A stretch of 64,000 nucleotides of DNA from Paenibacillus sp. Root52 (GCF_001426865.1 NZ_LMFO01000001.1:1109602-1173601); one strand, 5' to 3'; numbered from the stretch's first letter, positions 44,121-52,868 are shown. The notes: generated by a model not told the origin, from the sequence alone. Made by a program: numbers and translations.

Positions 44121-44138
44121 ATCCCAGAACATTGGGAT
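44121..44138. promoter_or_regulatory. Palindrome ahead of the LuxR-type gene
   Basis: ATCCCAgaacatTGGGAT is an inverted repeat with 6-base arms located just upstream of the ribosome binding site at 44163. It may be an operator for autoregulation or a leader hairpin. Confidence 0.4.
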
Positions 44139-44162
44139 TCTTAGGGGAAAGGAGCAACAAGA

Positions 44163-45275
44163 ATGAACGTACATATCGGACGTAAAGAGCAATCCATCAC
44201 CAATCTTGAAAAAGAAACCTGGACCTCTCGTACTTACCGCGAGGCTGCTCTCCAACATATCCAAACTCGGATACCTTATGATGCATATTGCTTCACAACG
44301 GTTGATCCCCATACCCTTCTCTCGACAGGTGCCGTTACGGAAGATGGCATTGAGGCCATACACGATCGTCTTTTCTTGAATGAATATACTGAAGAAGACC
44401 TCCATAAATATGCGGATATGATTCGTTCGGGCGAACATACAGCTATTCTTCGCGCTGCTTTAGATGAAACATCTGAACGAAGTGCTCGCTACGAAACGAT
44501 TTTGAAACCAGCGGGATTCAGTGATGAGCTACGTGCTGTCTTGATCTGTGATGGGGCTTGCTGGGGATACCTAACCTTATATCGCAGGACGGAAACTGGC
44601 CTATTTACGGAGGAGGAACGTGTACTTTTGCAGGACTGGACAGGCTCTCTTGCAAGAATGCTTCGTAAGACTCAGCAGAGTCTTATGGATGAGATTCTGA
44701 GCGGGAGTCCTCAAGAACCGGGGATTATGGTAGTATCGATTACTTTCCAGTTGTTGTCGCTGAATGAAGCTGCCGAACATTGGCTGACACAATTACGTGC
44801 GCTGGAGCAATTAGACGATGATGTCACTCCCCGTCCAGTCCGTGCTGTCAGTTCTCATCTACTAAGTCGACTACTGCGTCCATCTAATCTGAATACGAGT
44901 TCCGAACCTCGTGCAGCCTTTACCTCGCAGTCCAAGGCCTGCATCCAACTGTTGGATGGTCGGTATCTTGTGCTTCATGCTAGCCGTATGCGAACACTAG
45001 ACGGCGCTGGACAGATTGCTATCCGTTTGGAACAAGCCATGCCACAGGATTTACTCCCCCTACTGGCAGACAGTCACGGGTTATCTCATCGTGAACGTGA
45101 GCTACTTGGATACGTTCTTCGCAGCTATTCCTCCAAAGAAATCGCTGCCGCGATGTTCATTTCGGCGTATACCGTACAGGATCATCTAAAATCTATTTTT
45201 GCGAAAACAGGTGTCTATTCACGCCGTGAGCTAATCTGGTATTTCGTTTCCCGTTTTCATCTAAGCGACAATTAA
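44163..45275 (+). CDS. LuxR family transcriptional regulator with GAF-like sensor region
   Basis: 370 residues. The first 170 residues look like a GAF-type sensor (YDAYCFTTVDPHTLLSTGAV, LICDGACWGYLTLYRR, FTEEERVLLQDWTGSLA). A middle PAS-like stretch follows (IMVVSITFQLLSLNEAAEHWL). The C-terminal HTH is LuxR/NarL type (LSHRERELLGYVLRSYSSKEIAAAMFISAYTVQDHLKSIFAKTGVYSRREL, about 308-360). No receiver domain, so it is not a classical response regulator. It is divergent from the methyltransferase/oxidoreductase pair, a possible target. AAGGAGCAAC precedes the ATG. Confidence 0.88.
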   Translation: MNVHIGRKEQSITNLEKETWTSRTYREAALQHIQTRIPYDAYCFTTVDPHTLLSTGAVTEDGIEAIHDRLFLNEYTEEDLHKYADMIRSGEHTAILRAALDETSERSARYETILKPAGFSDELRAVLICDGACWGYLTLYRRTETGLFTEEERVLLQDWTGSLARMLRKTQQSLMDEILSGSPQEPGIMVVSITFQLLSLNEAAEHWLTQLRALEQLDDDVTPRPVRAVSSHLLSRLLRPSNLNTSSEPRAAFTSQSKACIQLLDGRYLVLHASRMRTLDGAGQIAIRLEQAMPQDLLPLLADSHGLSHRERELLGYVLRSYSSKEIAAAMFISAYTVQDHLKSIFAKTGVYSRRELIWYFVSRFHLSDN

Positions 45276-45287
45276 ATGAATTAAAAA

Positions 45288-45321
45288 AAGAAGCCTACTC
45301 CGCTCTTGGAATAGGCTTCTT
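45288..45321. terminator. Bidirectional terminator between luxR-like and yidC
   Basis: AAGAAGCCTA and TAGGCTTCTT form a 10-bp stem flanked by A7 on the left, so termination is best on the minus strand (yidC). Confidence 0.82.
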
Positions 45322-45352
45322 ACTCTTCAAGCATAGGTTTCATGCCCGATCA

Positions 45353-46246
45353 TTATGATTTTGCTGGTTTCGCAGGTTTAACGGTTTTGGTCGTTTTCGC
45401 CTTTTTGTTATGAACGTTCTTCACCGGAGCAACGGGTGTCTCCTGCGGATGTTCAACTGGGTACAGTTTGCGGAACAATAACGTTTGTAATACCAAGAAT
45501 GAGCCACCGATCGTCCAATACAGCGGCATTGCAGCAGGTGCTGATAAGGAGAAGAACGCCATCATCACCGGAGAGAGGTAACCCATAATGGCGAACTGCT
45601 TACGCTGTTCAGGTGCCATATTCGCTTGAGATACCTTCGCTTGAATGAGATAGATGACCGCCACAACAACAGCAAGTACATAGTCTGGTGCACCAAGCTT
45701 AAACCACAAGAAGGAATGTGACGACAGTTCCGGCGTGAGCCGAATTGCAGTGTAGATCCCTGACAGAATCGGCAGCTGAATCAGAAGTGGCAGACAGCCA
45801 ATATTCAGTGGATTAACCTTATGCTTCTTGTATAACTCCATCGTCTCCTGGGATAACTTCTGACGATCCGCCGCATCATTCTTGCCCTCATACTTCTTCT
45901 TAATCGCATCAAGCTCTGGCTTCATGGCGTTCATAATAACACGTGTGCCTTGTTGAGACTTCGCTTGACGCATCATCAGAGGCAATAAGGCTAATCGAAT
46001 GATCAGTGTAATCGCGATAATGGCAACCCCATAGCTCCCATTAAAGATCGTTGCGATGTGCTGAATCAGGTAAGACAGCGGGAACACGATATAGTGATTA
46101 AAAAATCCCGGTGTCGTCGAATTAATCTCCGATACATTGTTGCTACATCCGGCCAATAACATAACTGCGAACAAAATCGCAATCAGCCCATACGTCCGTC
46201 CCCTGCCCGATGTAAAAGTGAATCCCTTGTTTGATTGTTGATCCAT
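45353..46246 (-). CDS. yidC: Membrane protein insertase YidC/OxaA family
   Basis: 297 residues: lipoprotein signal with lipobox LLAGC (Cys about 34), then the five-helix YidC core. The first core helix GVAIIAITLIIRLALLPLMMRQAKS carries the conserved Arg of the hydrophilic groove; the cytosolic coiled-coil loop (MKPELDAIKKKYEGKNDAADRQKLSQETMELYKKHKVNPL) and helices 2-5 follow, ending in a Lys-rich tail. It inserts membrane proteins alone or with Sec. It is not next to rnpA/rpmH, so it is probably a second paralogue (YqjG/YidC2-like). Expression is likely under the leader peptide and stem-loop directly upstream. Confidence 0.93.
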   Translation of the reverse strand: MDQQSNKGFTFTSGRGRTYGLIAILFAVMLLAGCSNNVSEINSTTPGFFNHYIVFPLSYLIQHIATIFNGSYGVAIIAITLIIRLALLPLMMRQAKSQQGTRVIMNAMKPELDAIKKKYEGKNDAADRQKLSQETMELYKKHKVNPLNIGCLPLLIQLPILSGIYTAIRLTPELSSHSFLWFKLGAPDYVLAVVVAVIYLIQAKVSQANMAPEQRKQFAIMGYLSPVMMAFFSLSAPAAMPLYWTIGGSFLVLQTLLFRKLYPVEHPQETPVAPVKNVHNKKAKTTKTVKPAKPAKS

Positions 46247-46533
46247 ATATATCCTCCTCGTTGATTTGTACGACGTTCAATCAACGAGGACACACAATCC
46301 GGTTCATCTTCATCTGGCGCTTCTCTTCGTCTGACCATGCGACTTAGATCTTCTCTTCTGTATTGGCTATGCAGAGAAAGTGCCGGAAGAATGGGATCTA
46401 GTCCACCACCAGCTCGATCTCCAATCCAATACTCAGTCATGCCACAGTGTAGATGTGCAATATATGCATAACTTACTGTGAAGATGAGCCCGATGGAGAA
46501 AATGTAAGGTAACAACTCATGTAATTCAAACAA
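46183..46533 (-). CDS. MifM-like candidate arrest leader peptide overlapping yidC
   Basis: A 116-residue frame with its own ribosome binding site (AGGGGG, eight bases before TTG 46533) and its own promoter. Residues 7-28 form one membrane helix (LLPYIFSIGLIFTVSYAYIAHL), followed by a soluble, Arg-rich region and the acidic cluster REAPDEDEPD (70-79). The frame runs through the yidC ribosome binding site and ends 64 bases inside yidC. Its codons 82-85 form the 5' arm of the hairpin that covers that site. In Bacillus subtilis MifM, an N-terminal helix engaged by YidC and a C-terminal DEEED stall motif control YidC2 in the same way. No sequence identity to MifM is claimed; the assignment rests on architecture. 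Confidence 0.7.
   Translation of the reverse strand: MFELHELLPYIFSIGLIFTVSYAYIAHLHCGMTEYWIGDRAGGGLDPILPALSLHSQYRREDLSRMVRRREAPDEDEPDCVSSLIERRTNQRGGYIWINNQTRDSLLHRAGDGRMG
46253..46290 (-). promoter_or_regulatory. Stem-loop sequestering the yidC ribosome binding site
   Basis: On the transcript TCCTCGTTGATT (46290-46279) pairs perfectly with AATCAACGAGGA (46266-46255) over 12 bp with a 12-base loop. The yidC AGGAGG (46258-46253) is partly inside the 3' arm. A ribosome paused at the acidic cluster of the leader would reach the 5' arm and open it. Confidence 0.8.
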
Positions 46534-46565
46534 GGGATTCACCCCCTTTATAAGTTTATTTTTAT

Positions 46566-46574
46566 ATTATAACA
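46566..46574 (-). promoter_or_regulatory. Extended -10 promoter of the yidC leader
   Basis: TGTTATAAT on the minus strand, about 33 bases ahead of the leader start codon. A small hairpin (GGCAA/TTGCC, 46605-46620) just upstream may end the preceding transcript. Confidence 0.5.
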
Positions 46575-46625
46575 CTTACATATTGAATTTGCATGTACTG
46601 AATCGGCAAAGAGCGTTGCCTTATT

Positions 46626-48248
46626 TTACTGCTTCCGAAGCTCTGCTAATTCACGTGACGCGATGGTTCTCGATACGTTAAACGAAGACCATGAGCGGTC
46701 ATTCTTTTCTAATAAATGCTGTGATTGGTTCAACAGCAGCAGCTCGTGAAGCTCCGGGTAACTCTCATCAGCAAATTGCTTTAATTGTGGAACCGCATCT
46801 GCTGATAGATTAGCCAAATAATCTGCATCAATCTGACCCGATTGGTGATAGCGCTCGATGTTACGTTCTGCAATCTGGTTATCCATCCCCACGTAGTTCA
46901 TTGCCATGTATGCTGTGAGTGTCAGTATGATATAACAGCGGATTAGAGGAATCGTTGTGTACCGAATGCGTAAACCAGCGATCAACAACAAAAGTGCGAG
47001 AAAGATCATAAATGCATGCACAAGGAATCGGATATACGTATATCCATACGCCTCTTCATAGAGACTAAGGCGCATGAAGGCCGAATACAGCATGACAGCA
47101 GAACATACAATCAACAACGTCAGCAATACCTGATGTACAATGGTGCTTATTTTGCCGCCTGATCGTGTAAATTGCAGTGCAATAACGAGAATGAAGAAGT
47201 TAATGCCTGTCACCAGAACAAGTTCAATGAATCCACTTCTGGCATACTCCGCATACGACAATTCTGAAGGCAGATTACCTACGCCTGCCCCGAAGAGATA
47301 AGAGAATTGAACAAAAACAAATAACAGATATACACTGTTGATAACGAATAACACGGTTCCAATAATGATTGGATCTAGCCGAAACGGTTCCACGAGGTGA
47401 GGTTTCGAAAGATTCGAATTTGGTGTTGTTCCTTCATAGGAAGGGTTCACCATGACTGGATCCGAGCTCTCTCCAGCATTTTCATCACGATGCGCGAGCG
47501 GAAGTGCTACGGACTGATTTTTCCAATGAGCGTTCTCCCGCCTCTCCGACTCATACTCCATCGGTTGCACAAATCCCCATACGTAGCTGAACAAAAACAC
47601 ACTTACAATGATGATCCAGATTACTCTTGGTAGACCTGGTGTTAACGTTAAATTGTTTAACCATGTTGGAATTCCGGATAAATATTGATCAAAGATGCCG
47701 TCGGCAGAAGTTAACAACCCCACTACGACAATCAGGATGGGCAGCGATACGATTAAACCAATGAATACTTTGGTAACAACAACTTTTTGCTTGCTAGCCA
47801 GCTTGCGTCCACCTTTTTTCATCAGAGTTCTTCCGATGGTCGGCCAATGGCGTATAGACTGAGGCAGCAGATGATCCACAGCTAAACCAATTAAACTGAT
47901 CTTCCACCATTTTGTCTGCTTCCGGCCAATCAGATAAGCCATATGTAAGATAATTAATCCCGGTACAGTTAGGAAATTAAGCGCATGAAACAGTTCATTA
48001 TCGAACAACACAAATGTTAGAGCTAACAGCAGTACCACACTGGCGATAAACAGATCTACCCAAGCAAATGCCTTTACTCGATCTCTCGCAAATACAAACA
48101 TATAACCATAGAAAAGCACAACAAACAGTGGATAAGATACACCTACCCCTTTGTCAAAGAATAGATACTGATGCACAATAGCCAATACCAACGCAGAACA
48201 TAGCGTAATTAACGCACGATTGGGTGAATCCAATATTTTCTTAATCAT
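46626..48248 (-). CDS. DUF4173/DUF4153-like polytopic membrane protein
   Basis: About 540 residues with 11-12 predicted membrane helices, a cytosolic loop of about 70 residues (YESERRENAHWK...NLSKPHLVEP) and a C-terminal soluble tail. The segments LPSELSYAEYARSGFIELVLVTGINF and SLYEEAYGYTYIRFLVHAFM are typical for the DUF4173 family, whose function is unknown. GGAGG selects ATG 48248. It is divergent from the SgrR-like gene, with only about 110 bases between, so the two may share control. Confidence 0.82.
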   Translation of the reverse strand: MIKKILDSPNRALITLCSALVLAIVHQYLFFDKGVGVSYPLFVVLFYGYMFVFARDRVKAFAWVDLFIASVVLLLALTFVLFDNELFHALNFLTVPGLIILHMAYLIGRKQTKWWKISLIGLAVDHLLPQSIRHWPTIGRTLMKKGGRKLASKQKVVVTKVFIGLIVSLPILIVVVGLLTSADGIFDQYLSGIPTWLNNLTLTPGLPRVIWIIIVSVFLFSYVWGFVQPMEYESERRENAHWKNQSVALPLAHRDENAGESSDPVMVNPSYEGTTPNSNLSKPHLVEPFRLDPIIIGTVLFVINSVYLLFVFVQFSYLFGAGVGNLPSELSYAEYARSGFIELVLVTGINFFILVIALQFTRSGGKISTIVHQVLLTLLIVCSAVMLYSAFMRLSLYEEAYGYTYIRFLVHAFMIFLALLLLIAGLRIRYTTIPLIRCYIILTLTAYMAMNYVGMDNQIAERNIERYHQSGQIDADYLANLSADAVPQLKQFADESYPELHELLLLNQSQHLLEKNDRSWSSFNVSRTIASRELAELRKQ

Positions 48249-48359
48249 GGGAATTACCTCCATTAAACTTTCTACGTTTCATTCTAGATGATAAAATAAG
48301 AAGATAAATAGAAATATAGAATCGGAAAAGTTCTTATTTTAGGAAGGGAATGAATTACA

Positions 48360-50174
48360 TTGAAATTACATCAGCAATATCTGCTGTTACATCAACAATT
48401 TGGTCACTTGTCTGAACATGAGGTTACACTCGCTGAACTTGGAGAATTGCTGGATTGCACACACCGAAACACATTAACCATTGTCAAAAAAATGTCCGGA
48501 CTCCACTGGATCCATTGGGTGTCCCAGCGTGGACGTGGGCGAAGATCCACGCTTACCCTGCTCATCCCCGCTGAGAAAATTGCGGCAGAATATATGATGC
48601 AAGCCATGAATCGTCGTGAACTCCAGCAGGCGGCAGAGCACATTGGTGCATTCTCCAGCTCGGTCACGATGCAGCATCATCTAAACCAGTGGTTGCTCGG
48701 TTATTCCGGACATCATACCGAAGAAGGAATACATAATGAACGAATTGATACCTTGCGACTGCCCATTAGACAACAGATCCATGCCCTTGACCCTATGTAT
48801 ATTAATCTGTTAGCTGAATCTTTCATTACCAGTCATGTATTTGATGGATTGGTTCAACGCAATGAAGCGGGAGAGATTAAACCTTGTTTGGCGCACACTT
48901 GGGATGTAAGTGAGGATCGTATGACTTGGATTTTTTATTTGCGTAAAGGCGTGAGCTTCCATGATGGTCAGTATCTCACTGCTAAGGATGTGGTCTATAC
49001 ATTTGAGAGATTACAATCTACGAAGCGGAGGAACCTATACAAGGATGTGAGTAGACATATCTTGTCGATCGAAGCATGGGATTCGTTAACGGTATGCTTC
49101 CGGCTCACCAAACCACATGAGATGTTTATCGATTTTCTCACAACCAGCCGGGCATCCATTGTATCTCCACGGCTACACCCCATGTCTGACTCATCCGATT
49201 CAGTAGTTCTGGAAGAACCTTATCCACCATTGAAACCTGTGGGAACTGGTCCGTTCAAGGTTAGTGTGTGGGACGAGCATCTGTGTAGACTCGACGCACA
49301 TCCGGCTTATTTTCAAGGTAGAGCTCAGCTAGATCGGGTAGAGATTTTGCAAATTCCATGGAGCGCACCTGTGAATTGGAACGACCATACGGCAATGGAG
49401 TCACCTTTCTTCCATCTTGTCCATAACCCTTTACCCTCTACAGGAGCAGACTGGAGCCAGATTAGCGCTGGTGTGACGGTTCGCAAATTAATTACCTGTA
49501 ATACGCAAAAAATCGGACCGCTCAGCGATCCGACGATTAGAGCTCATGTGCAAGCATGTGTTGCAAGCGAGGTTCATTCACATTTCAAAGAAGCCACTGT
49601 CGCAACCTCTTCACATAATTCAGAGCATGTATCAATCAATCGAGAGCATGCTAATGACTCTCTAGATAGAATTACGCCCATCAACCCAAAAACTCTCCAG
49701 ATCGCAACCATCGCTCAGTATCGTGAAGATGCAGCCCGATTAGCGAAGGCTCTGGAGCGTCACGGTTATACCTGTAGAATTCGCACCGGAACGATGGAAC
49801 AATTCAAGGGGGATCTGCGGCTCCAATCGGATCTCATTCTGTTCTCTCTGATTCGAGATCGAGATGTGGAATTGCGCAGATACGATCTGTACATCACGCT
49901 ATCTGAACACCTGGACGAACGAAGCAAGGAAACGGTGCAGATTATGCTGACCCGCGTGATTTCTGCCAGACACCCCACAGATCGAACGTTAGGCTTAGAT
50001 CAGATCGAACAATTTTTACAGGATCAGTCTCTCCTGATGCATTTAACTGAAAAACCTATTGAAACAGCCTATCTACCATCCGTTCGCGGTGTATCCTTCA
50101 ATAGCCAGGGCTGGGTGAACCTACGTCATATCTGGTTTCCTACAAGTTTAGATGAAGTCACAGTAAAGTCTTGA
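48360..50174 (+). CDS. SgrR-like regulator: winged helix fused to a peptide-binding domain
   Basis: 604 residues without signal peptide. The N-terminal 110 residues are an SgrR_N-type DNA-binding domain (VTLAELGELLDCTHRNTLTIVKKM, WVSQRGRGRRSTLTLL). From about 140 on it is an SBP_bac_5 fold as in OppA/DppA (HALDPMYINLLAESFITSHVFDGLVQRNEAG, FYLRKGVSFHDGQYLTAKDVVYTFERL, PVGTGPFKVSVW). In enterobacteria SgrR senses phosphosugar stress; the ligand here is unknown. The second half of the SBP domain is divergent. TTG start after AGGAAGGG. No transporter lies next to it. Confidence 0.85.
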   Translation: MKLHQQYLLLHQQFGHLSEHEVTLAELGELLDCTHRNTLTIVKKMSGLHWIHWVSQRGRGRRSTLTLLIPAEKIAAEYMMQAMNRRELQQAAEHIGAFSSSVTMQHHLNQWLLGYSGHHTEEGIHNERIDTLRLPIRQQIHALDPMYINLLAESFITSHVFDGLVQRNEAGEIKPCLAHTWDVSEDRMTWIFYLRKGVSFHDGQYLTAKDVVYTFERLQSTKRRNLYKDVSRHILSIEAWDSLTVCFRLTKPHEMFIDFLTTSRASIVSPRLHPMSDSSDSVVLEEPYPPLKPVGTGPFKVSVWDEHLCRLDAHPAYFQGRAQLDRVEILQIPWSAPVNWNDHTAMESPFFHLVHNPLPSTGADWSQISAGVTVRKLITCNTQKIGPLSDPTIRAHVQACVASEVHSHFKEATVATSSHNSEHVSINREHANDSLDRITPINPKTLQIATIAQYREDAARLAKALERHGYTCRIRTGTMEQFKGDLRLQSDLILFSLIRDRDVELRRYDLYITLSEHLDERSKETVQIMLTRVISARHPTDRTLGLDQIEQFLQDQSLLMHLTEKPIETAYLPSVRGVSFNSQGWVNLRHIWFPTSLDEVTVKS

Positions 50175-50235
50175 GGTAGTTAAAGCCTCTGTCATTCCAG
50201 ACCGAGCACATACAGGGCATGATTTCAAACTAGTC

Positions 50236-51561
50236 TCAGCCTTGTGATCCAGCAATCTTTTCATTCCGAATAGAAATGGTATCTTTGCGACGGTATATGC
50301 CAAGAACCAACCCCAGCACTGCGTATTCAAAGGTCAGATGACTACCGTGACTAAGAAAAGGAAAGATCACACTTATGATAGGAACGTAGCCTGTGGTCAT
50401 CACAACGGAATAGAACATCTGTATTCCAAATATCATAGTAATCACTACAATCATCATGCGACCAAATTCATCTCGTATGCTGGGAATCATTTTAATCATG
50501 TGAGCGATAAACCAGACAATGCCTAGGACAAATACGACACCTGCTGACCAACCAAATACATCAATGAGCATGACTAGAGGATAATCAAGGTACCTAATTC
50601 CAAATGTAGTGAATGTCGATTCTAGCCCGTTGCCCCACCATCCAGCAGACTGAACAATGTCAATAATTGAACGATTGTAATATCCCATGCCATAAGGATC
50701 ATTCTGGAGATCAAAAACAATCCATATTTTCTCTAAGCGGTGGAAGTTATCATTGGCAAACATTAAAATTGAAGTTGGAATTGCAATAAAAATTACTGTC
50801 ACGGTAGTGTAAAGCCATTTTTTCGTAAACCAGGCAAATAATATGACCATAACAACCACAAATAGTACCAATCTCACCCAATCAACTAGTTGGAAGAACA
50901 ACACTGCTGGGAGCAACACAAGCCCAATATAAGTTAGTAAAGATCTTATTGTAATTTCAGACCGCAACTTATCCAACATGATTGCACCTATAGCAAGCGG
51001 TAATATCCATAAAGCAGCGCTACTCAGATCAAAAGCGAAACCGAGAACGTTAAAGTAACGGTTCTGACCTTCCATCAATGGATAAATCGCACTTATAAAC
51101 ATCATTAAATTTAACAAGATATAGATCGGCCAAGCAAGCTTTCTCCATTTCCGATAATCAAACCAGATAAAAAAGCCTAAAACCAGTAAACATATGACAG
51201 TACGGACAATATGACTAACGTACAAGAATTGATAAGTCTCTTGTAGAACATTCGTCGTATAGATCCACATCGTTAATAAACTAATCAACGCCATAGTTAA
51301 AAGCCCTGTCAGTAGCCCCCAGTGTATTCGTTGACGGTGCAGTCGATGTAGTCGTTTGCCTATTACCTCTGGATTACCCATCTGTTCAATCGCATATGCG
51401 GCAGCCTCGTTACCGCTGAACCCCTCTTGCTCTCTGTCGAGCATCATTTCCTCCATATGATTACCTAACTCATCACGCAAATCTTTATGTACTTCACGTG
51501 CTTTAACTTGACTGCATATCTCATCCAAGTAATGCTCTACATCACGATTAGGCTCCTTCAC
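50236..51561 (-). CDS. Permease-prefix protein with FtsW/RodA/SpoVE-like membrane domain
   Basis: About 441 residues. Residues 1-75 are a cytosolic permease-prefix domain (VEHYLDEICSQVKAREVHKDLRDELGNHMEEMMLDREQEG.. EAAAYAIEQMGNPEVIGKRLHRLHR). Ten or so membrane helices follow, with the SEDS-like signature GWWGNGLESTFTTFGIRYLDYPLVMLIDVFGWSAGVVFV and the C-terminal GYVPIISVIFPFLSHGSHLTFEYAVLGLVLGI. SEDS proteins polymerise peptidoglycan or bind lipid II. GTG start overlapping the PadR stop, after GGGGGG, so it is coupled to PadR. The pairing PadR plus permease-prefix protein is common in Bacilli. Confidence 0.85.
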   Translation of the reverse strand: MKEPNRDVEHYLDEICSQVKAREVHKDLRDELGNHMEEMMLDREQEGFSGNEAAAYAIEQMGNPEVIGKRLHRLHRQRIHWGLLTGLLTMALISLLTMWIYTTNVLQETYQFLYVSHIVRTVICLLVLGFFIWFDYRKWRKLAWPIYILLNLMMFISAIYPLMEGQNRYFNVLGFAFDLSSAALWILPLAIGAIMLDKLRSEITIRSLLTYIGLVLLPAVLFFQLVDWVRLVLFVVVMVILFAWFTKKWLYTTVTVIFIAIPTSILMFANDNFHRLEKIWIVFDLQNDPYGMGYYNRSIIDIVQSAGWWGNGLESTFTTFGIRYLDYPLVMLIDVFGWSAGVVFVLGIVWFIAHMIKMIPSIRDEFGRMMIVVITMIFGIQMFYSVVMTTGYVPIISVIFPFLSHGSHLTFEYAVLGLVLGIYRRKDTISIRNEKIAGSQG

Positions 51562-51893
51562 GTTAGTCCCCCCTCTCCAAGAACTTGATCCACAGCACGG
51601 CGGAATAGACGCCACTCTTCTTTCTTATTCTTCAGTGCTTGAATCCCCTCATCCCGAATAGAGTAATATTTACGTTTTCTGCCCTCTACCTCCATCCAAT
51701 ACGACTCAACCCAATGTTCAATCTCCATCGCATGCAAAATAGGATATAATGTTCCCTCTTTCAGATTGAACACACCTTCCGACTGACGGTGAAGCTCCTT
51801 AATTAGCTCATACCCATATAGCGGCTTTTCCTGAAGTAATGTCAAAATCAACGTTTCAGTGCTTCCTTTAATCATTTGTTTATTGACATGCAA
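51558..51893 (-). CDS. PadR family transcriptional regulator
   Basis: 111 residues with the PadR winged helix: GSTETLILTLLQEKPLYGYELIKELHRQSEGVFNLKEGTLYPILHAMEIEHWVESYWMEVEGRKRKYYSIRDEG, followed by one dimerisation helix. It represses genes in its own operon in known systems. It overlaps the permease-prefix gene by a few bases. Palindromes in its promoter are likely self-operators. GGAGG lies before the ATG. Confidence 0.93.
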   Translation of the reverse strand: MHVNKQMIKGSTETLILTLLQEKPLYGYELIKELHRQSEGVFNLKEGTLYPILHAMEIEHWVESYWMEVEGRKRKYYSIRDEGIQALKNKKEEWRLFRRAVDQVLGEGGLT

Positions 51894-51960
51894 TACGTTC
51901 TACCTCCTTTCCACTAGATTAATACCTCTTACATAAGCTCCACATTATATACATCGGAAA

Positions 51961-51995
51961 TCTATGCATAGATAATCTAGGTATTATATTACCTA
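51961..51995. promoter_or_regulatory. Paired palindromes in the padR promoter
   Basis: TCTATGCATAGA (51961-51972) is a perfect 12-bp palindrome and TAGGTAttatatTACCTA (51978-51995) an 18-bp near-palindrome. The second contains TATAAT on the minus strand, i.e. it overlaps a likely -10 element of padR. Confidence 0.6.
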
Positions 51996-52144
51996 ATCCT
52001 TCCTTTATTGTCTATCCTTTTAACTTCATCTTTTATGATAAAATAATCCATGTGTCTGCAGTTACACTTTCCATCCGTAACAACAGAGACATACGACTAA
52101 CTACTAAATTACATATGTTGTTGATTACAAGGAGGCTAACGTCT

Positions 52145-52729
52145 GTGAGCAAACTTATTTTCTTCCTAGGTGGGGCTGGAAGCGGCAAGACAACACTTGC
52201 CAAAACCCTGTCTCGTAAATATAAAGCCGCTTTCTTCGATATGGATATCTTGCTTCGCCCTGCCGCTGAAGCTATTATGACACTGCAAGGGCTTGACCCT
52301 TCCGATCGCGATTCACCTGAATACAAGCGGCTCTGCAGGGATCTCGGGTATCGTATTACGATGGATGCTGTGCTCGATAATGTGCAACTGGGTATCGACA
52401 GCGTTGTAGTGGGTCCCTTCACCAACGAAACCGATACACCTGATTGGATCGAACAGGAACTTGCCAAGATCGGTCGTTCACTTCAGGATACTGATGTGCG
52501 TGTAGCTTACATTTATTTGAAGAACGAAGCATTATACCGTGAAAGAATTATGGCAAGGCAGTCTCCGTTAGATGATTGGAAACTTGCCAATTGGGATGCC
52601 TTTGTAGCCTCCCTCGCCCGAAAACAAGTGGCATGGCCACTTCCCGCTAAATCCGTGACGTATATTGATAACTCGGCGGATGATCCATGGATTGCTTTTG
52701 CAAAACTCGAACAAGACATATACGAGTAA
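52145..52729 (+). CDS. P-loop NTPase, kinase-like (zeta toxin/adenylate-kinase type fold)
   Basis: 194 residues. Walker A GGAGSGKTTLAKTLSRKY lies at residues 9-26, then FFDMDILLRP, a LID-like region with RERIMARQSPLDDWKLANWD and a short C-terminal strand. This is the layout of small nucleoside- or sugar-kinase-like ATPases; substrate not predictable. The frame extends to 52052, but AAGGAGG nine bases before GTG 52145 decides the start. It is divergent from padR and closed by a terminator. Confidence 0.8.
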   Translation: MSKLIFFLGGAGSGKTTLAKTLSRKYKAAFFDMDILLRPAAEAIMTLQGLDPSDRDSPEYKRLCRDLGYRITMDAVLDNVQLGIDSVVVGPFTNETDTPDWIEQELAKIGRSLQDTDVRVAYIYLKNEALYRERIMARQSPLDDWKLANWDAFVASLARKQVAWPLPAKSVTYIDNSADDPWIAFAKLEQDIYE

Positions 52730-52815
52730 CGCTCGTACCTTATGCGGATGATCTTACCTTGATTCTTCTCTTCCTATAATTCTAATTCTCTTTTTCACGC
52801 AGCAAAACAAAAATT

Positions 52816-52868
52816 AAAGGGATAGGTTCGCCGAGCTAAGATGCTCGTGTTGACCCTATCCTTTTTTT
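52816..52868 (+). terminator. Terminator after the kinase-like gene
   Basis: AAAGGGATAGG pairs with CCTATCCTTT (one bulged G) and is followed by T7, about 90 bases past the stop. The rest of 52730-53037 shows no gene; it should contain the promoter of the beta-lactamase-like gene. Confidence 0.8.
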
